Assembly (NCBI RefSeq): GCF_035961655.1
Contig: NZ_CP108393.1
Span: 5,875,001 to 5,939,000 of the forward strand
Reading direction: 5' to 3'
Origin: Streptomyces sp. NBC_01317
Lineage (GTDB): Bacteria > Actinomycetota > Actinomycetes > Streptomycetales > Streptomycetaceae
DNA: 64,000 nucleotides
Numbering within the stretch: the stretch's first letter is position 1; each line of letters begins with the position of its first letter. Below are positions 37,024-44,295 of the stretch, in pieces. The position numbers and the translations under genes were made by a program. Below the pieces are notes generated by a model that searched no databases, was not told the origin of the DNA, and was given only the letters and a program-made list of their open reading frames with translations.

Positions 37024-37464
37024 CTACGCGGAAGGCGGCACCGGAAGCACCCCCCTCGCCGCAAAGACCCGCTTCGCGGCAAACGTCGCGTTCAGCGCCC
37101 GCGGCATCCCGCAATACACCGCCGCGTGCAACAACGCCTCCACGATCTCCTCCGGCGTCAGCCCCACATTCAGCGCCGCGTTGACGTGCACCTCAAGTTG
37201 GGGTTCACAGCCCCCCAGCGCCGTCAGGATGCCGAGCGTGACCAGTTGACGGTCGCGCGGCGCCAGCCCGGGGCGGTCGTAGATTTCGCCGAAGGCCCAG
37301 GCGACGACCTGGTGGCCCAGCTCCGGGGACACGTCGGCGAGGGAGTCGATCACCTTCCGGCCGCCCTCGCCGTCGACCCTCCCGAGCACGTCCATGCCCC
37401 GGTCGAACCGGTCCTGACGGGTCTCGGCGGGCTCACTCTCGCCGCCGGTGTGGTCGGTGGTCAT
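37024..37464 (-). CDS. Carboxymuconolactone decarboxylase family protein
   Basis: A 146-residue all-helical protein of the PcaC/AhpD-like superfamily. The segment LVTLGILTALGGCEPQLEVHVNAALNVG followed by LTPEEIVEALLHAAVYCGMPRAL is the CMD core, with the conserved His and a Cys. Such proteins decarboxylate lactones in aromatic catabolism or act in peroxide defence; no protocatechuate genes are nearby. ATG 37464 has GGAGGGC upstream; the longer ORF runs into a 12-bp tandem repeat and is rejected. Confidence 0.9.
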   Translation of the reverse strand: MTTDHTGGESEPAETRQDRFDRGMDVLGRVDGEGGRKVIDSLADVSPELGHQVVAWAFGEIYDRPGLAPRDRQLVTLGILTALGGCEPQLEVHVNAALNVGLTPEEIVEALLHAAVYCGMPRALNATFAAKRVFAARGVLPVPPSA

Positions 37465-37548
37465 ACGCCCTCCGGATACGGTCTGCCGGCACGTCGACGT
37501 GCGCGCCGGTCCAGCACGAACCGTAAAACTTCGAGCGCGCTCCAGGTC

Positions 37549-37620
37549 AAGCACGACACCAAGCACGACACCAAGCACGACACCAAGCACGACACCAAGC
37601 ACGACACCGAGCACGACCCG
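37549..37620 (+). repeat. Six 12-bp tandem repeats
   Basis: Five perfect copies of AAGCACGACACC and one degenerate copy, in the gap between the decarboxylase-family gene and the glycosyltransferase gene. Confidence 0.92.
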
Positions 37621-37682
37621 CCCGCGCGAGCACCGTGGTGCGAATCACCCGATCCGGCCACTCCACCCCCGCTACCTGCCGG

Positions 37683-37715
37683 TAGATTCGGACCCTGCGG
37701 ACGATCACGTCCGCA
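37683..37715 (+). promoter_or_regulatory. Promoter -10 and inverted-repeat operator before glycosyltransferase operon
   Basis: A TAGATT -10-like hexamer (37683-37688) is followed by a perfect inverted repeat TGCGGACG-ATCA-CGTCCGCA (37696-37715), 26 bp before GTG 37741. The repeat would overlap the transcription start and fits a repressor site. Confidence 0.5.
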
Positions 37716-37740
37716 AGCGCAGTGAAGAAGGGGGCCAAGT

Positions 37741-39084
37741 GTGACCGCTGAGGCCATCGCGGCGGACACCGGGGCCGCAGCGTCCAACAGAAAAAGCGGC
37801 CCCCTACGGATCGCCCTGCTCAGCTACAAGGGCAACCCCTTCTGCGGCGGTCAGGGCGTCTACGTCCGGCACCTGTCCCGCGAACTCGCCCTCCTCGGGC
37901 ACACCGTCGAGGTGATAGGCGCCCAGCCCTACCCCGTACTCGACGCCGGAGTGACCCTCACCGAGTTGCCCAGCCTCGACCTCTACCGGCAGCCCGACCC
38001 GTTCCGTACGCCGAAGCGCGGCGAGTTCCGGGACTGGGTCGACGCCCTGGAGGTCGCCACCATGTGGACCGGCGGGTTTCCCGAGCCGCTCACCTTCTCG
38101 CTCCGGGCCCGGCGCCATCTCCTGGCCCGCCGGGGCGAGTTCGACGTCGTCCACGACAACCAGACTTTGGGATACGGGCTCTTGGGCGACCTGGGCGCGC
38201 CGCTCGTCACGACCATCCACCACCCCATCACCGTGGACCGGCGGTTGGACCTCGCCGCGGCAACGGACTGGCGGCGCCGCGCCTCCGTACGCCGCTGGTA
38301 CGGCTTCACGCGCATGCAGAAGCGCGTCGCGGGCCGGCTGCCGTCCGTCGTGACCGTGTCCGGTTCGTCCAAGCAGGAGATAGGCGACGACCTCGGGGTA
38401 CGGGCGGACCGTATCCACGTCGTCCCCATCGGCGCGGACGCGCAGTTGTTCTCGCCCGACCCCGCCGTGCCCGAGATCCCGGGCCGGATCGTCACCACCT
38501 CCAGCGCCGACGTCCCGCTCAAGGGCCTCGTGCACCTGGTCGAGGCGCTCGCCAAACTCAGGACCGAACACCCCGCCGCCCACCTGGTCGTGGTCGGCCG
38601 CCGGGCCGAGGACGGGCCGGTCGCGCGGGCCCTGGAGCGGTACGGGCTCGAAGACGCGGTCGAGTTCGTCAAGGGCATCTCCGACGCGGAACTCGTCGAC
38701 CTGGTCCGTGGCGCGCAGATCGCCTGCGTGCCGTCCCTCTACGAGGGCTTCTCCCTGCCGGCCGCCGAGGCGATGGCCACCGGCACCCCGCTGGTCGCCA
38801 CCACCGGAGGCGCGATCCCCGAGGTCGCGGGCGCCGACGGCGAGACCTGCCTGGCCGTGCCGCCCGGCGACGCGGGCGCGCTGGCCGCCGCGCTCGGACG
38901 GCTGCTGGAGGACCGGGAGTTGAGGGTACGGCTCGGCGCCGCGGGCCGGGAGCGCGTGCTGGCCCGGTTCACCTGGGCCAGGGCCGCGCAGGGCACCGCC
39001 GAGCTGTACCGCGCGGCGATCGCCGAGCGGCGCGACCGTACACGCGGGGGAGCCGCCACGGTGGCCGGGGGCGGCTCCCGCTGA
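37741..39084 (+). CDS. Glycosyltransferase family 4
   Basis: A 447-residue GT4 enzyme with a GT-B fold. The N-terminal half opens with RIALLSYKGNPFCGGQGVYV and the acceptor-side loop; the C-terminal half carries VTVSGSSKQEIGDDLG, VVVGRRAEDGP and the nucleotide-sugar motif EGFSLPAAEAMATGTPLVAT (from residue ~335, with the catalytic Glu). It would transfer a hexose from an NDP-sugar; the acceptor is unknown. GTG 37741 follows AGAAGGGGG. It is the first gene of a compact plus-strand operon with a methyltransferase and a cyclase-like protein. Confidence 0.93.
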   Translation: MTAEAIAADTGAAASNRKSGPLRIALLSYKGNPFCGGQGVYVRHLSRELALLGHTVEVIGAQPYPVLDAGVTLTELPSLDLYRQPDPFRTPKRGEFRDWVDALEVATMWTGGFPEPLTFSLRARRHLLARRGEFDVVHDNQTLGYGLLGDLGAPLVTTIHHPITVDRRLDLAAATDWRRRASVRRWYGFTRMQKRVAGRLPSVVTVSGSSKQEIGDDLGVRADRIHVVPIGADAQLFSPDPAVPEIPGRIVTTSSADVPLKGLVHLVEALAKLRTEHPAAHLVVVGRRAEDGPVARALERYGLEDAVEFVKGISDAELVDLVRGAQIACVPSLYEGFSLPAAEAMATGTPLVATTGGAIPEVAGADGETCLAVPPGDAGALAAALGRLLEDRELRVRLGAAGRERVLARFTWARAAQGTAELYRAAIAERRDRTRGGAATVAGGGSR

Positions 39085-39142
39085 TGCCACGCCCGGACTC
39101 CCCTCGTCATCATCATCGCCCCGACCGCGAAAGCAGGACCCT

Positions 39143-39892
39143 GTGCTGACCGTGGACTTCACCCGTTTCCCGCTCGCCCCGGGCGACCGCGTGCTCGACC
39201 TGGGGTGCGGCGCGGGCCGTCACGCCTTCGAGTGCTACCGGCGCGGCGCCCAGGTCGTGGCGCTCGACCGGAACGGCGAGGAGATCCGCGAAGTCGCCAA
39301 GTGGTTCGCCGCGATGAAGCAGGAGGGCGAGGCACCGGAGGGCGCCACCGCCACCGCCATGGAGGGCGACGCGCTCAACCTGCCTTTTCCCGACGCGTCG
39401 TTCGACGTGGTCATCATCTCCGAGGTGATGGAACACATACCCGACGACAAGGGTGTGCTCGCGGAGATGGTCCGGGTCCTGCGCCCCGGCGGCCGGATCG
39501 CCGTGACCGTGCCGAGGTACGGCCCCGAGAAGGTGTGCTGGGCCCTGTCGGACGCGTACCACGAGGTCGAGGGCGGGCACATCCGCATCTACAAGGCCGA
39601 CGAACTCCTCGGCAAGATGCGGGAGTCGGGGCTCAAGCCGTACGGTACCCACCACGCGCACGCGCTCCACGCGCCGTACTGGTGGCTCAAGTGCGCCTTC
39701 GGCGTGGACAACGACAAGGCGCTGCCCGTCCGCGCGTACCATCAGCTGCTCGTCTGGGACATCATGAAGAAGCCTTTCGCCACCCGGTTCACCGAGCGGC
39801 TCCTCAACCCGGTGGTCGGCAAGAGCTTCGTGGCCTACGCGACCAAGCCGCACCTGCCGGTGTCCGGCCTGTCCACGACGGACGCCGCGTGA
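39143..39892 (+). CDS. Class I SAM-dependent methyltransferase
   Basis: A 249-residue methyltransferase. Motif I is VLDLGCGAGRHAFECYRRG, followed by VVALDRN, motif II around FPDASFDVVIISEVMEHIPD, and motif III VLRPGGRIAVTVP. It is a methyltransf_11-type small-molecule enzyme. The start is GTG 39143, 58 bp after the glycosyltransferase stop. Its own stop overlaps the GTG of the next gene (GTGA), so the order GT4-MT-cyclase is translationally tight. Confidence 0.93.
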   Translation: MLTVDFTRFPLAPGDRVLDLGCGAGRHAFECYRRGAQVVALDRNGEEIREVAKWFAAMKQEGEAPEGATATAMEGDALNLPFPDASFDVVIISEVMEHIPDDKGVLAEMVRVLRPGGRIAVTVPRYGPEKVCWALSDAYHEVEGGHIRIYKADELLGKMRESGLKPYGTHHAHALHAPYWWLKCAFGVDNDKALPVRAYHQLLVWDIMKKPFATRFTERLLNPVVGKSFVAYATKPHLPVSGLSTTDAA

Positions 39893-40986
39893 CCCTCCCC
39901 GGAGCCGGACCCGGCCGTACGGAACACCTCGTCCTGCCGGGAGTCCTCACCGACGAGGAGGCCGCCGAGACCGTCGCCGGAATCCTCGCCGCCCAGCGGC
40001 CCGACGGGGCGATCCCGTGGTTCCGCGGCCACCACCTCGACCCCTGGGACCACGTCGAGGCGGCCATGGCCCTGGACGCGGCGGGGGAACCCGAGGCGGC
40101 CGCCCGGGCCTACACGTGGCTGGCGGCGCGGCAGAACGAGGACGGGTCCTGGTACGCGGCCTACGCCGACACCGACGGGACCGGACGGACGTGGGGCCAC
40201 GACGACCTGAGCCGGGAGACCAACTTCTGCGCCTACGCGGCCGTCGGCATCTGGCACCACTACCTGGCCACCGGCGACGACGGGTTCCTCGACGGCATGT
40301 GGCCGGTCGTACACGCCGCTGTCGAGTTCGTCCTGGCGCTCCAGCAGCCGGGCGGCGAGATCGGCTGGAAGCGCGAGGCGGACGGCACTCCCGTCAAGGA
40401 TGCTCTGCTGACCGGCAGTTCGTCCATCTACCAGGCGCTGCGCTGCGCACTCGCGATCGCAGAGGAACGTGAGGAGCCGCAGCCGGACTGGGAGTTGGCG
40501 GCCGGCGCGCTCGGGCACGCGATCCGCGACCACCCGGAACGTTTCCTCGACAAGAGCCGCTATTCGATGGACTGGTACTACCCGGTCCTCGGCGGCGCGA
40601 TGACGGGGACCCAGGCCAAGGCCCGGATCGAGGAGGGCTGGGACCGCTTCGTCGTCCCGGACCTGGGGGTGCGCTGTGTCCTGCCCAACCCGTGGGTGAC
40701 CGGCGGCGAGAGCTGTGAACTCGCCCTGGCGCTCTGGGTGGTGGGGGAGTCCGACCGGGCGCTGGAGATCCTCCAGTCCGTCCAGCACCTGCGTGCCGAG
40801 GACGGAATGTACTGGACGGGGTACGTCTTCGAGGGCAACCGCGCCGTCTGGCCCGAGGAACGGACCACCTGGACGGCGGGGGCGCTGCTGCTCGCGGCGG
40901 CCGCGCTCGGTGGGGACGAGGCGACCACCGCGGTGTTCAGCGGCGAACGGCTGCCGTCCGGACTGGAACCGGACTGCTGCGGTTGA
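39889..40986 (+). CDS. Alpha/alpha-barrel prenyltransferase/cyclase-like protein
   Basis: A 365-residue protein made of repeating helical pairs: AQRPDGAIPWFRGHHLDPWDHVEAAM, then LAARQNEDGSWYAAYADTDG, then ALQQPGGEIGWKREADG. This is the (alpha/alpha)6 barrel seen in prenyltransferase/squalene-cyclase repeats and in some glycoside hydrolases. The class II DXDD cyclase motif is absent, so it is unlikely to be a terpene cyclase. It ends in DCCG. GTG 39889 overlaps the methyltransferase stop. Substrate unknown; a sugar- or glycolipid-acting role is inferred from the operon. Confidence 0.85.
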   Translation: MTLPGAGPGRTEHLVLPGVLTDEEAAETVAGILAAQRPDGAIPWFRGHHLDPWDHVEAAMALDAAGEPEAAARAYTWLAARQNEDGSWYAAYADTDGTGRTWGHDDLSRETNFCAYAAVGIWHHYLATGDDGFLDGMWPVVHAAVEFVLALQQPGGEIGWKREADGTPVKDALLTGSSSIYQALRCALAIAEEREEPQPDWELAAGALGHAIRDHPERFLDKSRYSMDWYYPVLGGAMTGTQAKARIEEGWDRFVVPDLGVRCVLPNPWVTGGESCELALALWVVGESDRALEILQSVQHLRAEDGMYWTGYVFEGNRAVWPEERTTWTAGALLLAAAALGGDEATTAVFSGERLPSGLEPDCCG

Positions 40987-41056
40987 ACCGGCGCGTGCGA
41001 AGGGCCACTTGCGGGACACGTCCTGGAGGCCGGTGGGCGCCGGCCGGGGTGCCGGG

Positions 41057-41350
41057 TCAGTGGCGGCGCAGCCGGCTGGCCAGCGCGTGGCCGATGAACA
41101 GGTAGACGATGGCGGCAAGACCGTAGCCACACACGACGCGGGCCCATGCCTCGTCGAAGGTGAACAGGTCGTAGGACCAGCCGGCCAGCCAGCGTGCCGC
41201 GTCCTGGATGAAGTCGACCAGTTCGTTGGCACGGTTGGCGTCCAGCAGGTACATCAGGATCCAGAGGCCCAGGATGAAGGCCATGATGTCCGCGATGACG
41301 ACGATGATCGTCGCCGCGGAGCCGCTTCCACTGCGCGTCGTTGAGGACAT
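41057..41350 (-). CDS. Small two-helix membrane protein
   Basis: A 97-residue protein with helices at about residues 15-38 (TIIVVIADIMAFILGLWILMY) and 68-88 (VVCGYGLAAIVYLFIGHAL), joined by an amphipathic DAARWLAGWSYDLFTFDE segment. Function unknown. ATG 41350 (MSSTTRSG) is preferred over the longer ORF, whose N-terminus lies inside a terminator hairpin. Confidence 0.75.
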   Translation of the reverse strand: MSSTTRSGSGSAATIIVVIADIMAFILGLWILMYLLDANRANELVDFIQDAARWLAGWSYDLFTFDEAWARVVCGYGLAAIVYLFIGHALASRLRRH

Positions 41351-41415
41351 GTCGAACGTGTTGCCGATTGTTCGGGCGTGAAACCCGCTGGGCCGCCCGG
41401 ATCCCCCGTACACAC

Positions 41416-41452
41416 GTGTGGCCCCCCGCCCTGACCGGGCGGGGGGCCACAC
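41416..41452. terminator. 16-bp perfect terminator hairpin
   Basis: The stem GTGTGGCCCCCCGCCC/GGGCGGGGGGCCACAC with a 5-base loop lies between two minus-strand membrane-protein genes. Confidence 0.85.
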
Positions 41453-41475
41453 ACGTACAAAAAGGGCTTGGAAGG

Positions 41476-42378
41476 TCAGCCGCGCTGGATGCCGCTGGTG
41501 TCCTGGAGGACACCCCGGCGGCCGTCCTGCGTCTGCGCCACCAGGCCTCCACCGCGCTGTTCCACCGCGAGGTACCAGGTGCCGGGCGCCAGTTCGGCGA
41601 TCGGGCTGGGCGAGCCGTCCTCCCCGTACAGCGGCCGGGCCACCGGGACCGCGAACCAGAACGGCGCGAAGTCACCCGCGCCGGGACCGGCCGCGCCGCC
41701 CTGCGACGGGGACTGCTGGCCCTGCGGCCGCCCCGCCGGGGACTGGCCCTGGGCCTGCCCGCCGAAGGGCTGGCCCGCCCCGGACTGGCCGGACTGCGCG
41801 CCGTACGGCTGGGACTGACCCGGCTGCGCGCCGTACGGCTGCTGGCCGCCCGGGTAGCCGTACCCCTGGCCGGGAGCGCCGGGACCGCCGGGCTGTCCGG
41901 CGTACGGCTGCGGGGCCGGCGGCCTCGGGGCGCCGAGGAGCGGGGCCTTGAGCGGCGGGACGAGCGGGGTCGCCACCGCGGCGCCCGCCAGGATCAGCGC
42001 CGCGATGAAACCGAGGATGAGCCCGGCCCCCGCGTCGACGCTGAACCCGTCGGGAAGAATCGCGGAACCCGCCGGGTCGAAGAGCGCGCCGAGCGCGGTC
42101 CACGCCGCGAACACCGTGAACGCGACGCCGAACGGGGCCAGTTCGATCCCCGCGACCTTGAGCGGCCGGGGCAGCGCGCGGGACACGACGATCAGTGCCG
42201 CGCCGATGAGGCCCGCCAGGTAGATCCCCAGGATCAGGACGCCGTTGTCCCAGGCGGTCGGCGCGTTGTCGCACCCACTGCCGTCGCAGCCGATCGTGTT
42301 GAGGAACGAGGCGATGAACAGCAACACCGCTGCTCCGATCACCACGCCGTCGCCTCGTGTGAGGGAGCGGAAGTTCAC
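41476..42378 (-). CDS. Membrane protein with Gln/Gly/Pro-rich tail (DUF5336-like)
   Basis: About 300 residues. Four predicted helices occupy the first ~165 residues (GVVIGAAVLLFIASFLNTIG and others, with a small extracellular Cys-rich loop CDGSGCDN). A Gln/Gly/Pro/Tyr-rich stretch (QPYGAQPGQSQPYGAQSGQ) follows, then a small beta-rich C-terminal domain. The layout resembles DUF5336 proteins of actinobacteria. The start is GTG 42378 with GAAGGA upstream. No enzymatic motif. Confidence 0.8.
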   Translation of the reverse strand: MNFRSLTRGDGVVIGAAVLLFIASFLNTIGCDGSGCDNAPTAWDNGVLILGIYLAGLIGAALIVVSRALPRPLKVAGIELAPFGVAFTVFAAWTALGALFDPAGSAILPDGFSVDAGAGLILGFIAALILAGAAVATPLVPPLKAPLLGAPRPPAPQPYAGQPGGPGAPGQGYGYPGGQQPYGAQPGQSQPYGAQSGQSGAGQPFGGQAQGQSPAGRPQGQQSPSQGGAAGPGAGDFAPFWFAVPVARPLYGEDGSPSPIAELAPGTWYLAVEQRGGGLVAQTQDGRRGVLQDTSGIQRG

Positions 42379-42556
42379 GTGAAAGTCCTTCGTCAGTCGT
42401 CTCGTCGGGGCGGTCTCGTGGGCCGCCGTCAGGCGGTGCGCGGTGCGAAGCTCGGGGGCGGCTCCCCATCGTACGGATGAATCTATCGCCTGCCCGAGCG
42501 GGGCGTCTGCCCGGTGCCCGGACGCCCGGGGCCCGTTGGCAGGACCGCCCGAGACG

Positions 42557-42578
42557 CCACTTCGCGGACACGCCCTAG
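42557..42578. mobile_element. Remnant end of the 180-bp MITE family
   Basis: CCACTTCGCGGACACGCCCTAG matches the right end of the MITE at 54621-54644 with one mismatch. No second end is found nearby. The CTAG contains the stop codon of the minus-strand amidase gene. Confidence 0.7.
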
Positions 42579-43495
42579 CGCGCCAGATAGCCGCTGATGC
42601 CCTCGGCGAGCCCGCGCGCCGCCTTCTGCCGCCAGTCCGCGCTGGTGAGGAGCGCCGCGTCCTTCGGGTCGCGCATGTTGCCGCACTCGACGAAGACCTT
42701 CGGCACGGTCGAGAGGTTGAGTCCGCCGAGATCCTTGCGGACGTCCAACCCCGTTCCGTCACCGATGTAGTTGGAGGGGGCACTGCCCGTCACGGCCGCG
42801 AACCGGCCGGCGATGTGCTCGCCGAGATCGCGCGAGGGGCCGACGATGGGGGTGGTGTCCGCGCCGCCGCCCTTCACCACGGCGGGCAGGATCACGTGGA
42901 AGCCGCGGTTGCCCACCGCCGAGCCGTCCGCGTGGACGGAGACGACGGCGTCGGCCTTCGCCTTGTTGCCGATCCGGGCGCGCTCGTCCACACACGGGCC
43001 GAACGGGCGGTCGTCGTCCTGGGTGAGGGTCACCGTCGCGCCCTCCTTCTTCAGGAGGTCGCGCAGCCGGTGCGACACGTCGAGCGTGAACTGGGCTTCC
43101 GCGTAACCGGCGTTGGTGGCGGTGCCGGTGGTGTCGCACTCCTTGCTGGTCGGTCCGATCTGCACCTGCTTGTTGATCTCGCCGGTGTGCAGGTGGTTAC
43201 GGGTGTTGTGCCCCGGGTCGATGACCACGACCTTGCCCGCGAGGGGGCCGGGGGCAGGGGCGGCGGGATCGGTGTCGCCGGGGACGCCGTCGTCGAGCAG
43301 GGTGCCGGAGCGACCGGTCGGCGAGGCACCGGGGGTGACCGCCGCGGCGGTGCCACCGTGGCTGTCGGCTCCTCCCACACCCTGCCAGACGAGCACTCCC
43401 ACCACGGCGGCCGGCACCAGCGCGGCGACCGTGAGGGTGAGAGGGGTCCGGCCGAAGCGGCGGCGGGGGGCGGGCTGGCTCTCGTCGTACGACAC
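42575..43495 (-). CDS. N-acetylmuramoyl-L-alanine amidase (Amidase_3)
   Basis: A 306-residue cell-wall amidase. A membrane or signal segment (TPLTLTVAALVPAAVVGVLVW) is followed by a linker and the Amidase_3 domain from about residue 85. Zinc ligands are seen in VVVIDPGHN (His) and SVHADGS (His), and the catalytic Glu in FVECGNM. It should cleave the lactoyl-peptide bond in peptidoglycan. GTG 43495 is the best family start. The TAG stop lies in the CTAG of a MITE remnant. The methyltransferase gene is 22 bp upstream on the same strand. Confidence 0.93.
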   Translation of the reverse strand: MSYDESQPAPRRRFGRTPLTLTVAALVPAAVVGVLVWQGVGGADSHGGTAAAVTPGASPTGRSGTLLDDGVPGDTDPAAPAPGPLAGKVVVIDPGHNTRNHLHTGEINKQVQIGPTSKECDTTGTATNAGYAEAQFTLDVSHRLRDLLKKEGATVTLTQDDDRPFGPCVDERARIGNKAKADAVVSVHADGSAVGNRGFHVILPAVVKGGGADTTPIVGPSRDLGEHIAGRFAAVTGSAPSNYIGDGTGLDVRKDLGGLNLSTVPKVFVECGNMRDPKDAALLTSADWRQKAARGLAEGISGYLAR

Positions 43496-43517
43496 GCCGT
43501 GATCGTAGACCGCGGCG

Positions 43518-44177
43518 TCAGAGTCCCGCCGCCGTACGCCGCAGGACACGCAGCGAGTCCGTCACCGAGACCTCGGTGAAGGCGCCGGAGGACAGGGCGC
43601 GGCGGTGGACACGGTACGGAGCCTGGCCGCCGTCCGCCGGGTCGGGGAACACGTCGTGGATCACCAGCAGGCCGCCCTCGGCGAGGTGCGGGGCCCAGCC
43701 CTCGTAGTCGCCGTTCGCGTGCGCGTCGGTGTGACCGCCGTCGATGAAGACCAGCCCGAGCGGCCGGCCCCACACCGCCGCCACCTGCGGGGAACGGCCC
43801 ACGACCGCGATCACGTGGTCCTCCAGGCCGGCGCGGTGGAGCGTACGGCGGAAGGTGGGCAGGGTGTCCATCAGGCCGAGGCCGGGGTCGACCACCGCCG
43901 GGTCGTGGTACTCCCACCCCGGCTGCTGCTCCTCGCTGCCGCGGTGGTGGTCGACGGTGACGGCCACCGTGTCGGCCGCGCGCGCCGCGGCGGCCAGCAG
44001 GATCGTCGAACGCCCGCAGTACGTACCGACCTCCAGGAGCGGCAGACCGAGCGCTCCCGCGTCGACCGCCGCCGCGTGGAGGGCGAGCCCTTCGTGGACG
44101 GGCATGAACCCCTTGGCGGACTCGAAGGCCGCGAGGACCTCCGGCTCCGGGGCGATCGCCTGGGTCCCGGCGGGCAT
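43518..44177 (-). CDS. Class I SAM-dependent methyltransferase (Methyltransf_24-like)
   Basis: A 219-residue methyltransferase of the type with LPLLEVGTYCGRSTILLAAAAR as motif I and LVFIDGGHTDAHANGDYEGW downstream, resembling Methyltransf_24 and cephalosporin-hydroxylase-like families. The His-rich DHHRGSEEQQPG and the DGGHTD segments may bind metal. ATG 44177 has GAGGAG upstream. Co-directional with the amidase, 22 bp apart, so probably one transcript. Confidence 0.9.
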   Translation of the reverse strand: MPAGTQAIAPEPEVLAAFESAKGFMPVHEGLALHAAAVDAGALGLPLLEVGTYCGRSTILLAAAARAADTVAVTVDHHRGSEEQQPGWEYHDPAVVDPGLGLMDTLPTFRRTLHRAGLEDHVIAVVGRSPQVAAVWGRPLGLVFIDGGHTDAHANGDYEGWAPHLAEGGLLVIHDVFPDPADGGQAPYRVHRRALSSGAFTEVSVTDSLRVLRRTAAGL

Positions 44178-44295
44178 GGGCTCTCCTCATGGTGGTGCGG
44201 CTGGTGCGGGTACGGACGGGGGGTGCGGGTGTTCATGGTGCCGTACGGTCCCGGACTCTCCGCCCGCACCCCGGCCCCCGTACCGCATCGCCCTC

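Noticed and set aside
37549..37620. A possible CRISPR array.
   Set aside because: The units are 12 bp with no spacers, so this is a simple tandem repeat.
39889..40986. A terpene or squalene cyclase and hence a terpene cluster.
   Set aside because: The class II DXDD motif is absent and there is no polyprenyl synthase nearby; only the alpha/alpha-barrel fold is supported.
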